Positions 1 to 6,391 of a stretch of DNA of 6,391 nt are shown here, piece by piece (the first letter of the stretch is position 1; the number at the start of each line of letters is the position of its first letter). Origin of the DNA: Mesorhizobium sp. (lineage in GTDB: Bacteria; Pseudomonadota; Alphaproteobacteria; Rhizobiales; Rhizobiaceae); contig JAUYMV010000076.1 in assembly GCA_030698645.1 (NCBI GenBank), forward strand, positions 1 to 6,391, read 5' to 3'. The notes below the pieces were generated by a model. That model worked only from the letters and a program-made list of their open reading frames with translations, was not told the origin of the DNA and did no database searches. Made by a program: the position numbers and the translations under genes.

Positions 1-287
1 GGCCGATGGCGAGCGCCAGCGGCAGCGGCATCCCGCTCGCGACCATCTGCAGCGTCCACGCGACGGAGACCGCCATCAGCGCGACGAGCGACAGGTCTAT
101 GCCGCGGCCGATCACCACGAGGCCCATGGCGACGCCGAGGATGCCGAGGATCGACACGCTGCGCACGAGGTTGAGCAGGTTGTTGGTGCTCAGAAATCCC
201 GGAAGCATGATCGCGAACGCCACGCCGAGCAGGAGCGCCAGAGCGAATACGATCTGTTCCTGGCTCAAACGGCCGAAAGCTTGCATG
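1..287 (-). CDS. Sugar (ribose-type) ABC transporter permease, N-terminal part only
   Basis: This is the beginning of an inner-membrane permease of the RbsC-like family (BPD_transp_2), which imports monosaccharides together with a periplasmic binding protein and an ATPase. It is cut by the left window edge after 95 codons; the family is usually about 310-340 residues, so about two thirds are missing. The visible part shows a hydrophobic segment at about residues 11-30, the family-like stretch FLSTNNLLNLVRS at 31-43, a second hydrophobic segment at about 43-60, and GRGIDLSLVAL at 60-70, which matches the conserved GGIDLSVG-type motif, followed by a third segment. ATG at 287 is chosen because GGAGAGG (complement of 294-300) lies 6 nt upstream. 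It is transcribed divergently from the AraC-type regulator at 542, a common regulator/transporter arrangement. The substrate cannot be told from this fragment. Family assignment is fairly sure. Confidence 0.85.
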
Positions 288-298
288 ATATTCCTCTC

Positions 299-306
299 CC
301 CCCCCC
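299..306. repeat. C8/G8 homopolymer tract beside permease ribosome site
   Basis: Eight consecutive C on the plus strand, or eight G in the leader of the minus-strand permease, abut and partly overlap its GGAGAGG Shine-Dalgarno sequence. Homopolymeric G/C tracts of this length are prone to slipped-strand length change. It lies outside the coding sequence, so a change would alter leader or promoter spacing rather than the reading frame. Any functional role is inference. Confidence 0.6.
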
Positions 307-353
307 GCCGGGCGACGCATCCGCAAACGCATCGATCGGTGGGCAGAGCCTAT

Positions 354-372
354 CGGCGGATTTTGCCCGCCG
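354..372. repeat. Small hairpin in the divergent permease/AraC spacer
   Basis: CGGCGG (354-359) and CCGCCG (367-372) are exact reverse complements separated by the 7-nt loop ATTTTGC. There is no T-run on either side, so it is not a standard intrinsic terminator. In GC-rich DNA a 6-bp stem can arise by chance; an operator or leader structure is possible but unsupported. Confidence 0.3.
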
Positions 373-420
373 CTTTCCCAGGAATGCAGGCGATTTGCCT
401 GACAGCGCACTCGTCCGCTC

Positions 421-450
421 TTGTCGCGGAGCCGGCCGATACGCTACTAA
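421..450 (+). promoter_or_regulatory. Weak sigma70-like promoter candidate for the AraC-type regulator
   Basis: TTGTCG (421-426) and TACTAA (445-450) are separated by 18 bp and resemble the alphaproteobacterial housekeeping pattern (CTTGAC / CTATAT). This would place transcription start near 457, giving a leader of about 85 nt before the ATG at 542. The match is partial and no other support is visible, so this is a tentative call. Confidence 0.2.
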
Positions 451-531
451 GGAGCGGGATGACGCAGAGGTCCGGCGCGGCGAATGGGGAGTGTCGCCGC
501 AAGCAGCCGACTAAATGCGTGGCCCAGGGTT

Positions 532-537
532 GGAGGA
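532..537 (+). promoter_or_regulatory. Shine-Dalgarno site that sets the AraC-type start
   Basis: GGAGGA lies 4 nt before the ATG at 542. The upstream in-frame ATG at 515 would add nine residues (MRGPGLEEP) and place this ribosome site inside the coding sequence. It has no comparable site of its own, so 542 is preferred. Confidence 0.75.
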
Positions 538-541
538 ACCC

Positions 542-1501
542 ATGGATCTCGTCTTTTCGACCGAAAAGGTCGCTCGCGCGAAGCGTTACGACGCCTGGCG
601 CGCGGCGATCTGCGATTTCTACGTCCACGTCGACGTCAAGGCGACGCGCCCGGACGACTACCGGGGATTCATCCGGGAGGCGCAGTTCGGCGGCGTCGTG
701 ATGACCGACATCCTGCTTTCCGAGCAGAGCATCAAGCGCAACAGCCAGCATATCTCGCGGCTCGACAAGGACTGCTGCTACCTGCAGCTCATCCACCGCG
801 GCAATCTGGACGTGATCCAGCACGGCGCGACACATCATTCGAACTCGGCGCGCGGCGCGCTCTTCTCGGCCACCGAGCAGTACGAGCTGCAGTGCAAGGG
901 CGAGGTGCGATCCTTCTACCTGGAAATTCCCCGCGCCGCGTTCGCGCAGCGCTTCCCGCATGAGCGGATTCCGATTTCGGCCACGATCAACACGACCCAG
1001 GGCCTCGGGCGCATCGCCACCGAGTTTTGCGCCATGCTTGCCACCGAGGGCTCCGGCCTGCAGGACGGCGTGCGCTCCGGCCTCGGCGACCAGCTCATGG
1101 ACATGATGGCGCTCACCCTCCAGTCCGCCCATGACGATACGCCCAACGGGGAAGGCTCGGTGCAGAAGGCCCGGCTGCGGCTGGTCCAGCAGTGGATCGA
1201 GGCGCACCTGAAGGACGCCGATTTCTCGCTCGAGAAGATAGCGGCGGCGAACGGCATGTCGCTGCGCAACCTGCACCTCTTGTTCCGGCAGTGCGAAATG
1301 TCGGCATCGGAATGGATTTGGAACCGGCGGCTGCAGCTTTGCTACGACCAGATCGCAAGGAACGATGGCCGCTCCATCACCTCGATCGCCTTCGACCACG
1401 GCTTCAACAGCTCGGCGCATTTCAGCACGCTGTTCCGCCGCAAATACGGCATCTCCCCGCGCGAGGTGGCGCGGCCGCCCGTCAACCTCTTCAACGCCTG
1501 A
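542..1501 (+). CDS. AraC/XylS-family transcriptional regulator
   Basis: A 319-residue cytoplasmic DNA-binding regulator. Residues about 30-195 look like the AraC-binding-like ligand-sensing domain (AraC_binding_2 type), with the beta-rich stretch around residues 78-130 (CCYLQLIHRGNLDVIQHG and ARGALFSATEQYEL). The C-terminal part, about 209-312, is the double helix-turn-helix domain. The first helix-turn-helix is near SLEKIAAANGMSLRNLHLLF (229-248). The second is near ITSIAFDHGFNSSAHFS (279-295), followed by the family signature LFRRKYGISPRE (297-308). The length is normal for the family and no domain appears broken. It is divergent from the sugar permease at 287 and may control it, though AraC_binding_2 members more often sense aromatic or amine-type compounds, so the inducer is unknown. 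It ends 28 bp from the convergent small gene, with no terminator hairpin visible between them. Confidence 0.93.
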   Translation: MDLVFSTEKVARAKRYDAWRAAICDFYVHVDVKATRPDDYRGFIREAQFGGVVMTDILLSEQSIKRNSQHISRLDKDCCYLQLIHRGNLDVIQHGATHHSNSARGALFSATEQYELQCKGEVRSFYLEIPRAAFAQRFPHERIPISATINTTQGLGRIATEFCAMLATEGSGLQDGVRSGLGDQLMDMMALTLQSAHDDTPNGEGSVQKARLRLVQQWIEAHLKDADFSLEKIAAANGMSLRNLHLLFRQCEMSASEWIWNRRLQLCYDQIARNDGRSITSIAFDHGFNSSAHFSTLFRRKYGISPREVARPPVNLFNA

Positions 1502-1529
1502 TCCGCAACGCCGGCCGAACGTCGCCAGC

Positions 1530-1826
1530 CTACTTCAGTTCCAGGACGACGGTTCCGGCGACGGGATCGGTCAGCACCAGGCCGGGGCCGACCTCTTCGA
1601 GCGTGTGCCGGAAATTGTCCAGCGTGGCGATCATGTTCGGCCGCGCATTTGCCACCGCGTCCATCCCGTCCCACTCGGCGATGATGCAGTATGTCTGTTC
1701 GCCGGTCTTGATGATGTTGGCCTTGCGAAGCCCGGGCCATTCCGCCCCGACATTCTTGTGCGCGTCGAGAAACTCCTGGTCTTTGCCCGGCTTCACGCGG
1801 AAGCGGACCGAATTGTAAGCCGTCAT
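1530..1826 (-). CDS. Small ABM-like (dimeric alpha/beta-barrel) protein
   Basis: A 98-residue cytoplasmic protein with no signal peptide or membrane segment. Its pattern fits the ferredoxin-like fold of the antibiotic-biosynthesis-monooxygenase (ABM) / dimeric alpha-beta barrel superfamily. It opens with a beta-strand (YNSVRFRVKPGKDQEFLDAH), then a helix, then the strand pair KTGEQTYCIIAEWDGMDA, a helix with MIATLDNFRHTLEEVG, and a final strand. Such proteins include quinol monooxygenases and heme-degrading enzymes, but many have no known reaction; no diagnostic catalytic residue is evident to me. The start at 1826 is chosen over an in-frame ATG at 1889 because GGGAGG (complement of 1832-1837) sits 5 nt upstream, and the extra 21 residues look like non-coding translation. 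The enzyme function is a guess; that it is a real gene is well supported. Confidence 0.75.
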   Translation of the reverse strand: MTAYNSVRFRVKPGKDQEFLDAHKNVGAEWPGLRKANIIKTGEQTYCIIAEWDGMDAVANARPNMIATLDNFRHTLEEVGPGLVLTDPVAGTVVLELK

Positions 1827-1855
1827 GGAACCCTCCCTGCTCCGACTGGCCGGCA

Positions 1856-1875
1856 GCGTCCCCGGCCGAGGACGC
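1856..1875. repeat. Near-perfect 20-bp palindrome in the small gene's leader
   Basis: GCGTCC (1856-1861) pairs with GGACGC (1870-1875), and the centre CGGCCG is self-complementary, leaving a single C/A mismatch per side. It sits 30-50 bp upstream of the ATG at 1826, around the predicted transcription start. It could be a regulator site or a leader hairpin, or a chance feature of GC-rich sequence. Confidence 0.35.
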
Positions 1876-1877
1876 CA

Positions 1878-1906
1878 ATCCTGCGCCACTTGACGTTACG
1901 TCACAA
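1878..1906 (-). promoter_or_regulatory. Candidate promoter for the small ABM-like gene
   Basis: Read on the minus strand, TTGTGA (complement of 1901-1906) and CAGGAT (complement of 1878-1883) are spaced by exactly 17 bp. That gives a transcription start near 1871 and a leader of about 45 nt. The -35 is a fair match and the -10 is weak. The perfect palindrome at 1891-1903 overlaps the -35 and fills the spacer, which would suit repression. Confidence 0.3.
1891..1903. promoter_or_regulatory. Perfect 13-bp palindrome, candidate operator
   Basis: TGACGTTACGTCA is an exact inverted repeat of TGACGT around a single central base. It lies 65-77 bp upstream of the minus-strand gene starting at 1826, within a promoter-like arrangement. 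Arms of this size, symmetry and position are typical of sites for dimeric repressors or activators. The binding protein is not identifiable from the window. Confidence 0.4.
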
Positions 1907-2006
1907 GACCGATTCCTCCGCCACCGACCGCGGCTCATTTAGGGGGCCATGCGCGTCGCCGCCACGTTTGCCCGGAACGCGACAGGGGCGAGTTTCCGTC
2001 GGCCCG

Positions 2007-2936
2007 TCAGCCGGCCGCGCCGCGCCCCTGGACGAACAGCACGCCCTTGCCCGTCACCACCGCGTGCCCGCCGATCCGCGCCCCCGTCGCCACGCCGCCC
2101 GCCACCTCGATCTCCAGCCGGATGCGCGACGGGCGGCCCATTTCGAGACCCTGTTCGATCCAGACCTGCAGCAACCCGTCCGCCGGCCGCTCATGCGCCA
2201 TCACCGCGCCCATGAAGGCGGCGGCGGCCGAACCGGTCGCCGGGTCTTCGTAGGACGGCGTGCCGGCGACGAACATGCGGGCGTGGAAGCTTGCCCCCGC
2301 CGCCGCCGTTTCGGCCGTGTAGACATAGGCCGACGCGAAGACGCCCGCCGCCTTCTCCGGCGCAAAGCGCATCCATTTTTCAGCATCGAAGCGCACGCGC
2401 GCGGCCGCATCCAGCCCCCTGACCGGCACGGTGACGTAAGGCACGCCCGCCGACCACGCGCCGATTTCGTGGCTGCCGAAGCCGATGTCGGAAACGTCGA
2501 GCCCGAGGGCCGAAGCGACCTGGGCCTCGTCGGGCGCGAAATCGAGCGGCTCGGATAGCGCCGGCAGGTCGAATTCGGCAAAGGCGGCGCCCTCGCCGCG
2601 CCGCACCACGCAGCGCACCGGACCGATCTTCTCCTCCAGCACCATGAGTTCGCCGTCGCCGACGCCGCGCTCGGCGGCGAGCGCGACCGCCGTGCCGACG
2701 GTCGGATGGCCGGCGAACGGCATCTCGTAGTGCGGCGTGAAGATGCGGATCAGCGCCGCGTGCGCCGGATTCTCGGGCGGCAGCACGAACACCGTCTCCG
2801 ACAGGTTGAATTCGCCCGCGATCCGCAGCATCGTCGCCGTGTCGAGCCCGTCGCAATCCAGCACGATGGCCAGCGGATTGCCTTCCAGCGCCGTATCGGT
2901 GAACACGTCGAGCAGCAGCGTGCGGCGTTCGGTCAT
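2007..2936 (-). CDS. PhzF-family isomerase-like protein
   Basis: A complete 309-residue cytoplasmic protein of the PhzF family, which has the two-lobed diaminopimelate-epimerase fold. Family hallmarks are in order: DVFTDTALEGNPLAIVL (10-26), FNLSETVF (43-50) with the family's catalytic glutamate at E47, PHYEMPFAGHPTVGTA (68-83), and EDPATGSAA (230-238). The founding member isomerises dihydro-hydroxyanthranilate in phenazine synthesis. Most homologues lie outside phenazine operons and have unknown substrates, and no other phz gene is seen here. The start at 2936 is supported by GGGAG (complement of 2943-2947) 6 nt upstream and by homology beginning right after it. The reading frame stays open far upstream across the spacer and antisense to the adaptor gene, but that extension is a high-GC artefact. 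The gene is divergent from the exporter operon. Confidence 0.93.
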   Translation of the reverse strand: MTERRTLLLDVFTDTALEGNPLAIVLDCDGLDTATMLRIAGEFNLSETVFVLPPENPAHAALIRIFTPHYEMPFAGHPTVGTAVALAAERGVGDGELMVLEEKIGPVRCVVRRGEGAAFAEFDLPALSEPLDFAPDEAQVASALGLDVSDIGFGSHEIGAWSAGVPYVTVPVRGLDAAARVRFDAEKWMRFAPEKAAGVFASAYVYTAETAAAGASFHARMFVAGTPSYEDPATGSAAAAFMGAVMAHERPADGLLQVWIEQGLEMGRPSRIRLEIEVAGGVATGARIGGHAVVTGKGVLFVQGRGAAG

Positions 2937-3038
2937 GGCTTGCTCCCGGTTTGGCCGTCCCTTCGGGCGGCAAGATGAACGAGATTTAATTTGTAATCGC
3001 GCCCGCGAAGACAGAAGTGTGAGTCTGCAGGGACGGCA

Positions 3039-3055
3039 ACGGTCGTTTCGACCGT
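3039..3055. promoter_or_regulatory. Perfect inverted repeat before the exporter operon, candidate operator
   Basis: ACGGTCG (3039-3045) and CGACCGT (3049-3055) are exact reverse complements around a TTT centre. The repeat ends 4 bp before the ribosome site and 16 bp before the ATG of the adaptor gene. Its size and position suit a TetR/AcrR-type efflux repressor, or an RNA hairpin near the ribosome site. The same spacer (2937-3071) also holds an AT-rich patch at about 2981-2997 that could belong to a promoter, but I could not define convincing -35/-10 boxes on either strand. Confidence 0.45.
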
Positions 3056-3059
3056 ATAC

Positions 3060-3065
3060 AAGGTG
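3060..3065 (+). promoter_or_regulatory. Shine-Dalgarno site that sets the adaptor start
   Basis: AAGGTG lies 6 nt before the ATG at 3072. A GTG three codons upstream (3063) overlaps this site and has no ribosome site of its own, so the ATG is preferred. Confidence 0.6.
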
Positions 3066-3071
3066 TCCGCA

Positions 3072-4358
3072 ATGGACCAGATCGTCAGTCGCGGACAGGC
3101 CGCGCCCACGCCCGATATCGTGAAGGCGCTGTCGCTCGATGCCGACGGCAGGGGTGGCCGCCGCCCGCGCCGCTGGCTCTACGTCACGCTGGCGCTCCTG
3201 CTCGCGCTTGCCGCCGCTGGCGCCTGGTCCTGGCTCGGCCGCGGCACGCCGGCGCCGGTCTTCGTCACCGAACCGGCCGCGACCGGCGACATCACCGTGG
3301 AAATCACCGCCACCGGCACGCTGCAGCCGGTCACCCAGGTCGACGTGTCGAGCGAATTGTCCGGCGTCGTCCGCTCCGTCGCGGTCAACGAGAATGAAAG
3401 CGTGGCGCAGGGCGATGTCCTGCTCGTCCTCGACACCACGCGCCTCGCCGCCCAGGTGGAACGCGCCGAGGCTTCCGTCAAGGCCGCCGAGGCGCGTGTG
3501 ACCGACGCCCGGACGACGCAGAAGGAAACCAACCTGACGCTGACCCGCACGACCAGCCTCGCCGCGCGCGGCATGGTGACCGAGCAGGCGCTCGAGACGG
3601 CGACCGCGGCGCGCGACCGCGCCGACAGCGCCGTGCTGACCGCCGAAGCCAATCACGCCATCGCCGTCGCCGACCTGAAGCTGCAGCAGGCCGATCTCGA
3701 CAAGAGCACGATCTACGCGCCGATCGACGGCGTCGTGCTGACGCGCGCCGTCGATCCCGGCCAGACGGTCGCCTCCTCTTTCTCCGCGCCGGTGCTGTTC
3801 GTCATCGCCGCGGATCTGGCCAGCATGCAGCTCGAGGCGGCGATTGACGAGGCCGACATCGGCACGGTCGAGAAGGGCCAGCAGGCGCGCTTCACCGTCG
3901 ATGCGTTCCCGGAGCGAAAGTTCTCCGCCGAGATCCGCGACATCGCCTTTGCCGCCGTCACCACCGAGGGCGTCGTCACCTACGAGGCGAAGCTCTCGGT
4001 CGCCAACGAGGAACTGCTGCTGCGCCCCGGCATGACCGCCACTGTCACCGTCGTCACGCGCGAGGCGAAGAACATCACGACGGTGCCGAGCTCCGCCTTC
4101 CGCTTCCGCCCGCCGGTCGCCGAGCGGTCGAGCGGCTTCAGCCTGCAGAATCTCTTCATGCCGCGCATCGGCCGCCCGCGTCCGCCGCAAACCGCGCAGG
4201 CCGCCGACGGCAGCCGCACGATCTATGTGCTGAAGGACGGCGAGGCGACGCCGGTGCGCGTGCGCGCCGGGTCGAGCGACGGCGAGAAGACCGAAATCCT
4301 TTCCGGCGTCGAACCGGGCGACCAGATTATCACCGCCGTGCGCCAACCGAGGAGCTGA
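3072..4358 (+). CDS. Periplasmic adaptor (membrane fusion) subunit of a MacA/YknX-type ABC exporter
   Basis: A 428-residue HlyD/MacA-like adaptor that bridges an inner-membrane ABC exporter and, in Gram-negatives, an outer-membrane channel. A cytoplasmic N-terminus of about 34 residues ends in RRPRR, followed by one membrane anchor at about 35-55; no lipobox cysteine is visible, so it is an anchored protein rather than a lipoprotein. Next come the first lipoyl half (about 90-121, SSELSGVVRSVAVNENESV), an Ala-rich alpha-hairpin coiled coil (about 122-211), the second lipoyl half (IYAPIDGVVLTRAVDPGQTV, 214-233), a beta-barrel (about 250-330, ending LLLRPGMTATVTV), and a membrane-proximal domain to the end. 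A Pro/Arg-rich insertion at about 345-380 interrupts the last domain. It is the first gene of the operon, with a 2-bp gap to the ATPase. The substrate is unknown. Confidence 0.92.
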   Translation: MDQIVSRGQAAPTPDIVKALSLDADGRGGRRPRRWLYVTLALLLALAAAGAWSWLGRGTPAPVFVTEPAATGDITVEITATGTLQPVTQVDVSSELSGVVRSVAVNENESVAQGDVLLVLDTTRLAAQVERAEASVKAAEARVTDARTTQKETNLTLTRTTSLAARGMVTEQALETATAARDRADSAVLTAEANHAIAVADLKLQQADLDKSTIYAPIDGVVLTRAVDPGQTVASSFSAPVLFVIAADLASMQLEAAIDEADIGTVEKGQQARFTVDAFPERKFSAEIRDIAFAAVTTEGVVTYEAKLSVANEELLLRPGMTATVTVVTREAKNITTVPSSAFRFRPPVAERSSGFSLQNLFMPRIGRPRPPQTAQAADGSRTIYVLKDGEATPVRVRAGSSDGEKTEILSGVEPGDQIITAVRQPRS

Positions 4359-4360
4359 CC

Positions 4361-5067
4361 ATGCGCGGCGGCCTCATCACCTTCGACAAGGTCTGGAAGA
4401 CCTATGGCGTGGGCGAAGCGCGCGTCGAGGCGCTGGCCGGCGTCGACATGGTGATCGACCGCGGCGAATTCGTCGCCATCATGGGCCCGTCCGGCTCCGG
4501 CAAGTCGACCGCCATGAACATCGTCGGCTGTCTCGATACGCCGACCGAGGGGCGCTACGGCTTCATGGGCGTCGACGCCGGCCGGCTCGACCGTGGCCGC
4601 CGCGCGCTGCTGCGCAATCTCTACATCGGCTTTGTTTTCCAGGGCTACAATTTGCTGCCGCGCACCACGGCGGCGGAGAACGTCGAACTGCCGCTGATCT
4701 ATCGCGGCATTCCGGGCGCCGAGCGGCGGAAACGCGCGATGGACGCGCTCGCCAAGGTCGGCCTCACCGGCCGCGAGCGCCATACGCCTGCCGAGCTTTC
4801 CGGCGGCCAGCAGCAGCGCGTGGCGATCGCGCGCGCCATCGTCACCAGCCCCACCCTCCTCGTTGCCGACGAGCCGACCGGCAATCTGGACACCGCGCGC
4901 AGCCACGAGATCATGGACCTCCTGGCCGGCCTCAACGAGGAGCAGGGCCTGACCGTCGTCATGGTCACCCACGAGGCCGACATCGCGGCGCATGCCGGCC
5001 GCATCATTGGCTTCGTCGATGGCCGCATCGGTTCCGACCAGTTGCGCGCGGAAGCGGAGGTCGCCTG

Positions 5068-5068
<1 letters not shown>
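4361..5068 (+). CDS. ABC exporter ATPase subunit (MacB N-domain / YknY / LolD type)
   Basis: A 235-residue cytoplasmic nucleotide-binding subunit that powers the exporter. All catalytic motifs are intact: Walker [10 protein letters not shown] (42-50), Q-loop [10 protein letters not shown] with Q94, signature LSGGQQQR (146-153), Walker [13 protein letters not shown] (166-177) with E171, and the switch histidine in MVTHEADIA (H204). The EPTGNLD run and overall length are typical of the MacB/LolD/YknY branch rather than of importer ATPases. GAGGAG (4349-4354) overlaps the end of the adaptor gene and sits 6 nt before this ATG. Its stop overlaps the permease start by one base (TGATG at 5066-5070), so translation of the two is probably coupled. 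Here the ATPase is separate from the membrane protein, unlike the fused MacB of E. coli. Confidence 0.95.
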
Positions 5069-6276
<1,208 letters not shown>

Positions 6277-6324
6277 GGGGGCGGTGGCTGATGCGGCTCA
6301 GTTGCTGTGTCAACGTCGCGCCGA

Positions 6325-6346
6325 ATCGGGCGCCGATGCGCCCGAT
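6325..6346 (+). terminator. Strong hairpin after the exporter operon, possible terminator
   Basis: ATCGGGCGC (6325-6333) pairs perfectly with GCGCCCGAT (6338-6346) around the loop CGAT, about 50 nt after the permease stop. The 9-bp GC-rich stem would be stable in RNA. It is followed by AACCTG rather than a U-run on the plus strand, and there is no U-run on the minus strand either, so it is not a classic intrinsic terminator. It could stabilise the 3' end of the mRNA, bind a protein, or be part of an unrelated sequence entering from the right. Confidence 0.3.
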
Positions 6347-6391
6347 AACCTGTTGGCCAGTTCCCATTTCAACGATGCTCAAAGTAATACT

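Noticed and set aside
281..514. A 77-codon plus-strand open frame in the permease/regulator spacer.
   Set aside because: It starts inside the permease N-terminus on the opposite strand, lacks a ribosome site and has no recognisable protein character.
1502..1529. A possible bidirectional terminator between the convergent regulator and small gene.
   Set aside because: The 28-bp gap has no stem of useful length and no T-run on either strand.
1365..2558. A 397-codon plus-strand open frame across the end of the regulator, the small gene and much of phzF.
   Set aside because: It is Arg/Pro-rich with no domain features, overlaps three supported genes in other frames and crosses the spacer. It is a GC-driven shadow.
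2954..2971. A possible hairpin (CCGTCC-CTTC-GGGCGG) upstream of phzF.
   Set aside because: It has a central mismatch in the phzF transcript direction and only a G-T wobble in the other, so it is too weak to annotate.
2007..4346. A single minus-strand open frame of 779 codons spanning phzF, the spacer and the antisense of the adaptor gene.
   Set aside because: Only the last 309 codons match a family (PhzF). The rest is Arg/Gly/Asp/His-rich antisense of a well-supported adaptor gene, and phzF has its own ribosome site and start at 2936. A fusion protein is not supported.

Overview
The window is about 6.4 kb of high-GC bacterial DNA with strong G/C third-position bias, short intergenic gaps and clear Shine-Dalgarno sites. 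Codon style and gene types (ribose-class ABC permease, AraC-type regulator with a long ligand domain, YknXYZ/MacAB-like exporter) suggest an alphaproteobacterium, probably a Rhizobiales member of the Mesorhizobium/Phyllobacteriaceae kind. That placement is an inference from style, not a marker-gene result.

Layout from left to right. (1) 1-287, minus strand: the first 95 codons of a sugar-type (RbsC-like) ABC permease that runs off the left edge. (2) 288-541: a divergent intergenic region with a C8/G8 tract beside the permease ribosome site, a small hairpin and a weak promoter candidate. (3) 542-1501, plus strand: an AraC/XylS-family activator. (4) 1530-1826, minus strand, convergent with the regulator across 28 bp: a 98-residue protein resembling the ABM-like dimeric alpha/beta-barrel group. 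(5) 1827-2006: a spacer with a perfect 13-bp palindrome inside a candidate promoter for that small gene. (6) 2007-2936, minus strand: a complete PhzF-family protein. (7) 2937-3071: a divergent spacer with a perfect 7-3-7 palindrome just before the exporter ribosome site. (8) 3072-6276, plus strand: a compact three-gene operon encoding a periplasmic adaptor, an ABC ATPase and a FtsX/MacB-type permease, with gaps of 2 bp and -1 bp. (9) 6277-6391: a tail with a strong 9-bp-stem hairpin and no identifiable gene.

The three exporter genes should form one tripartite-type efflux or export machine (MacAB/YknXYZ class) in which ATPase and permease are separate polypeptides. No outer-membrane channel gene lies in the window. 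The regulator is placed to control the divergent sugar transporter, but nothing in the sequence proves it. PhzF and the small ABM-like protein are on the same strand, 180 bp apart; a shared transcript is possible but the spacer has its own promoter-like signals. I see no mobile element, CRISPR array, tRNA or rRNA, and no convincing novel system. The most interesting signals are the two promoter-proximal palindromes, neither of which has an obvious cognate repressor gene in the window.
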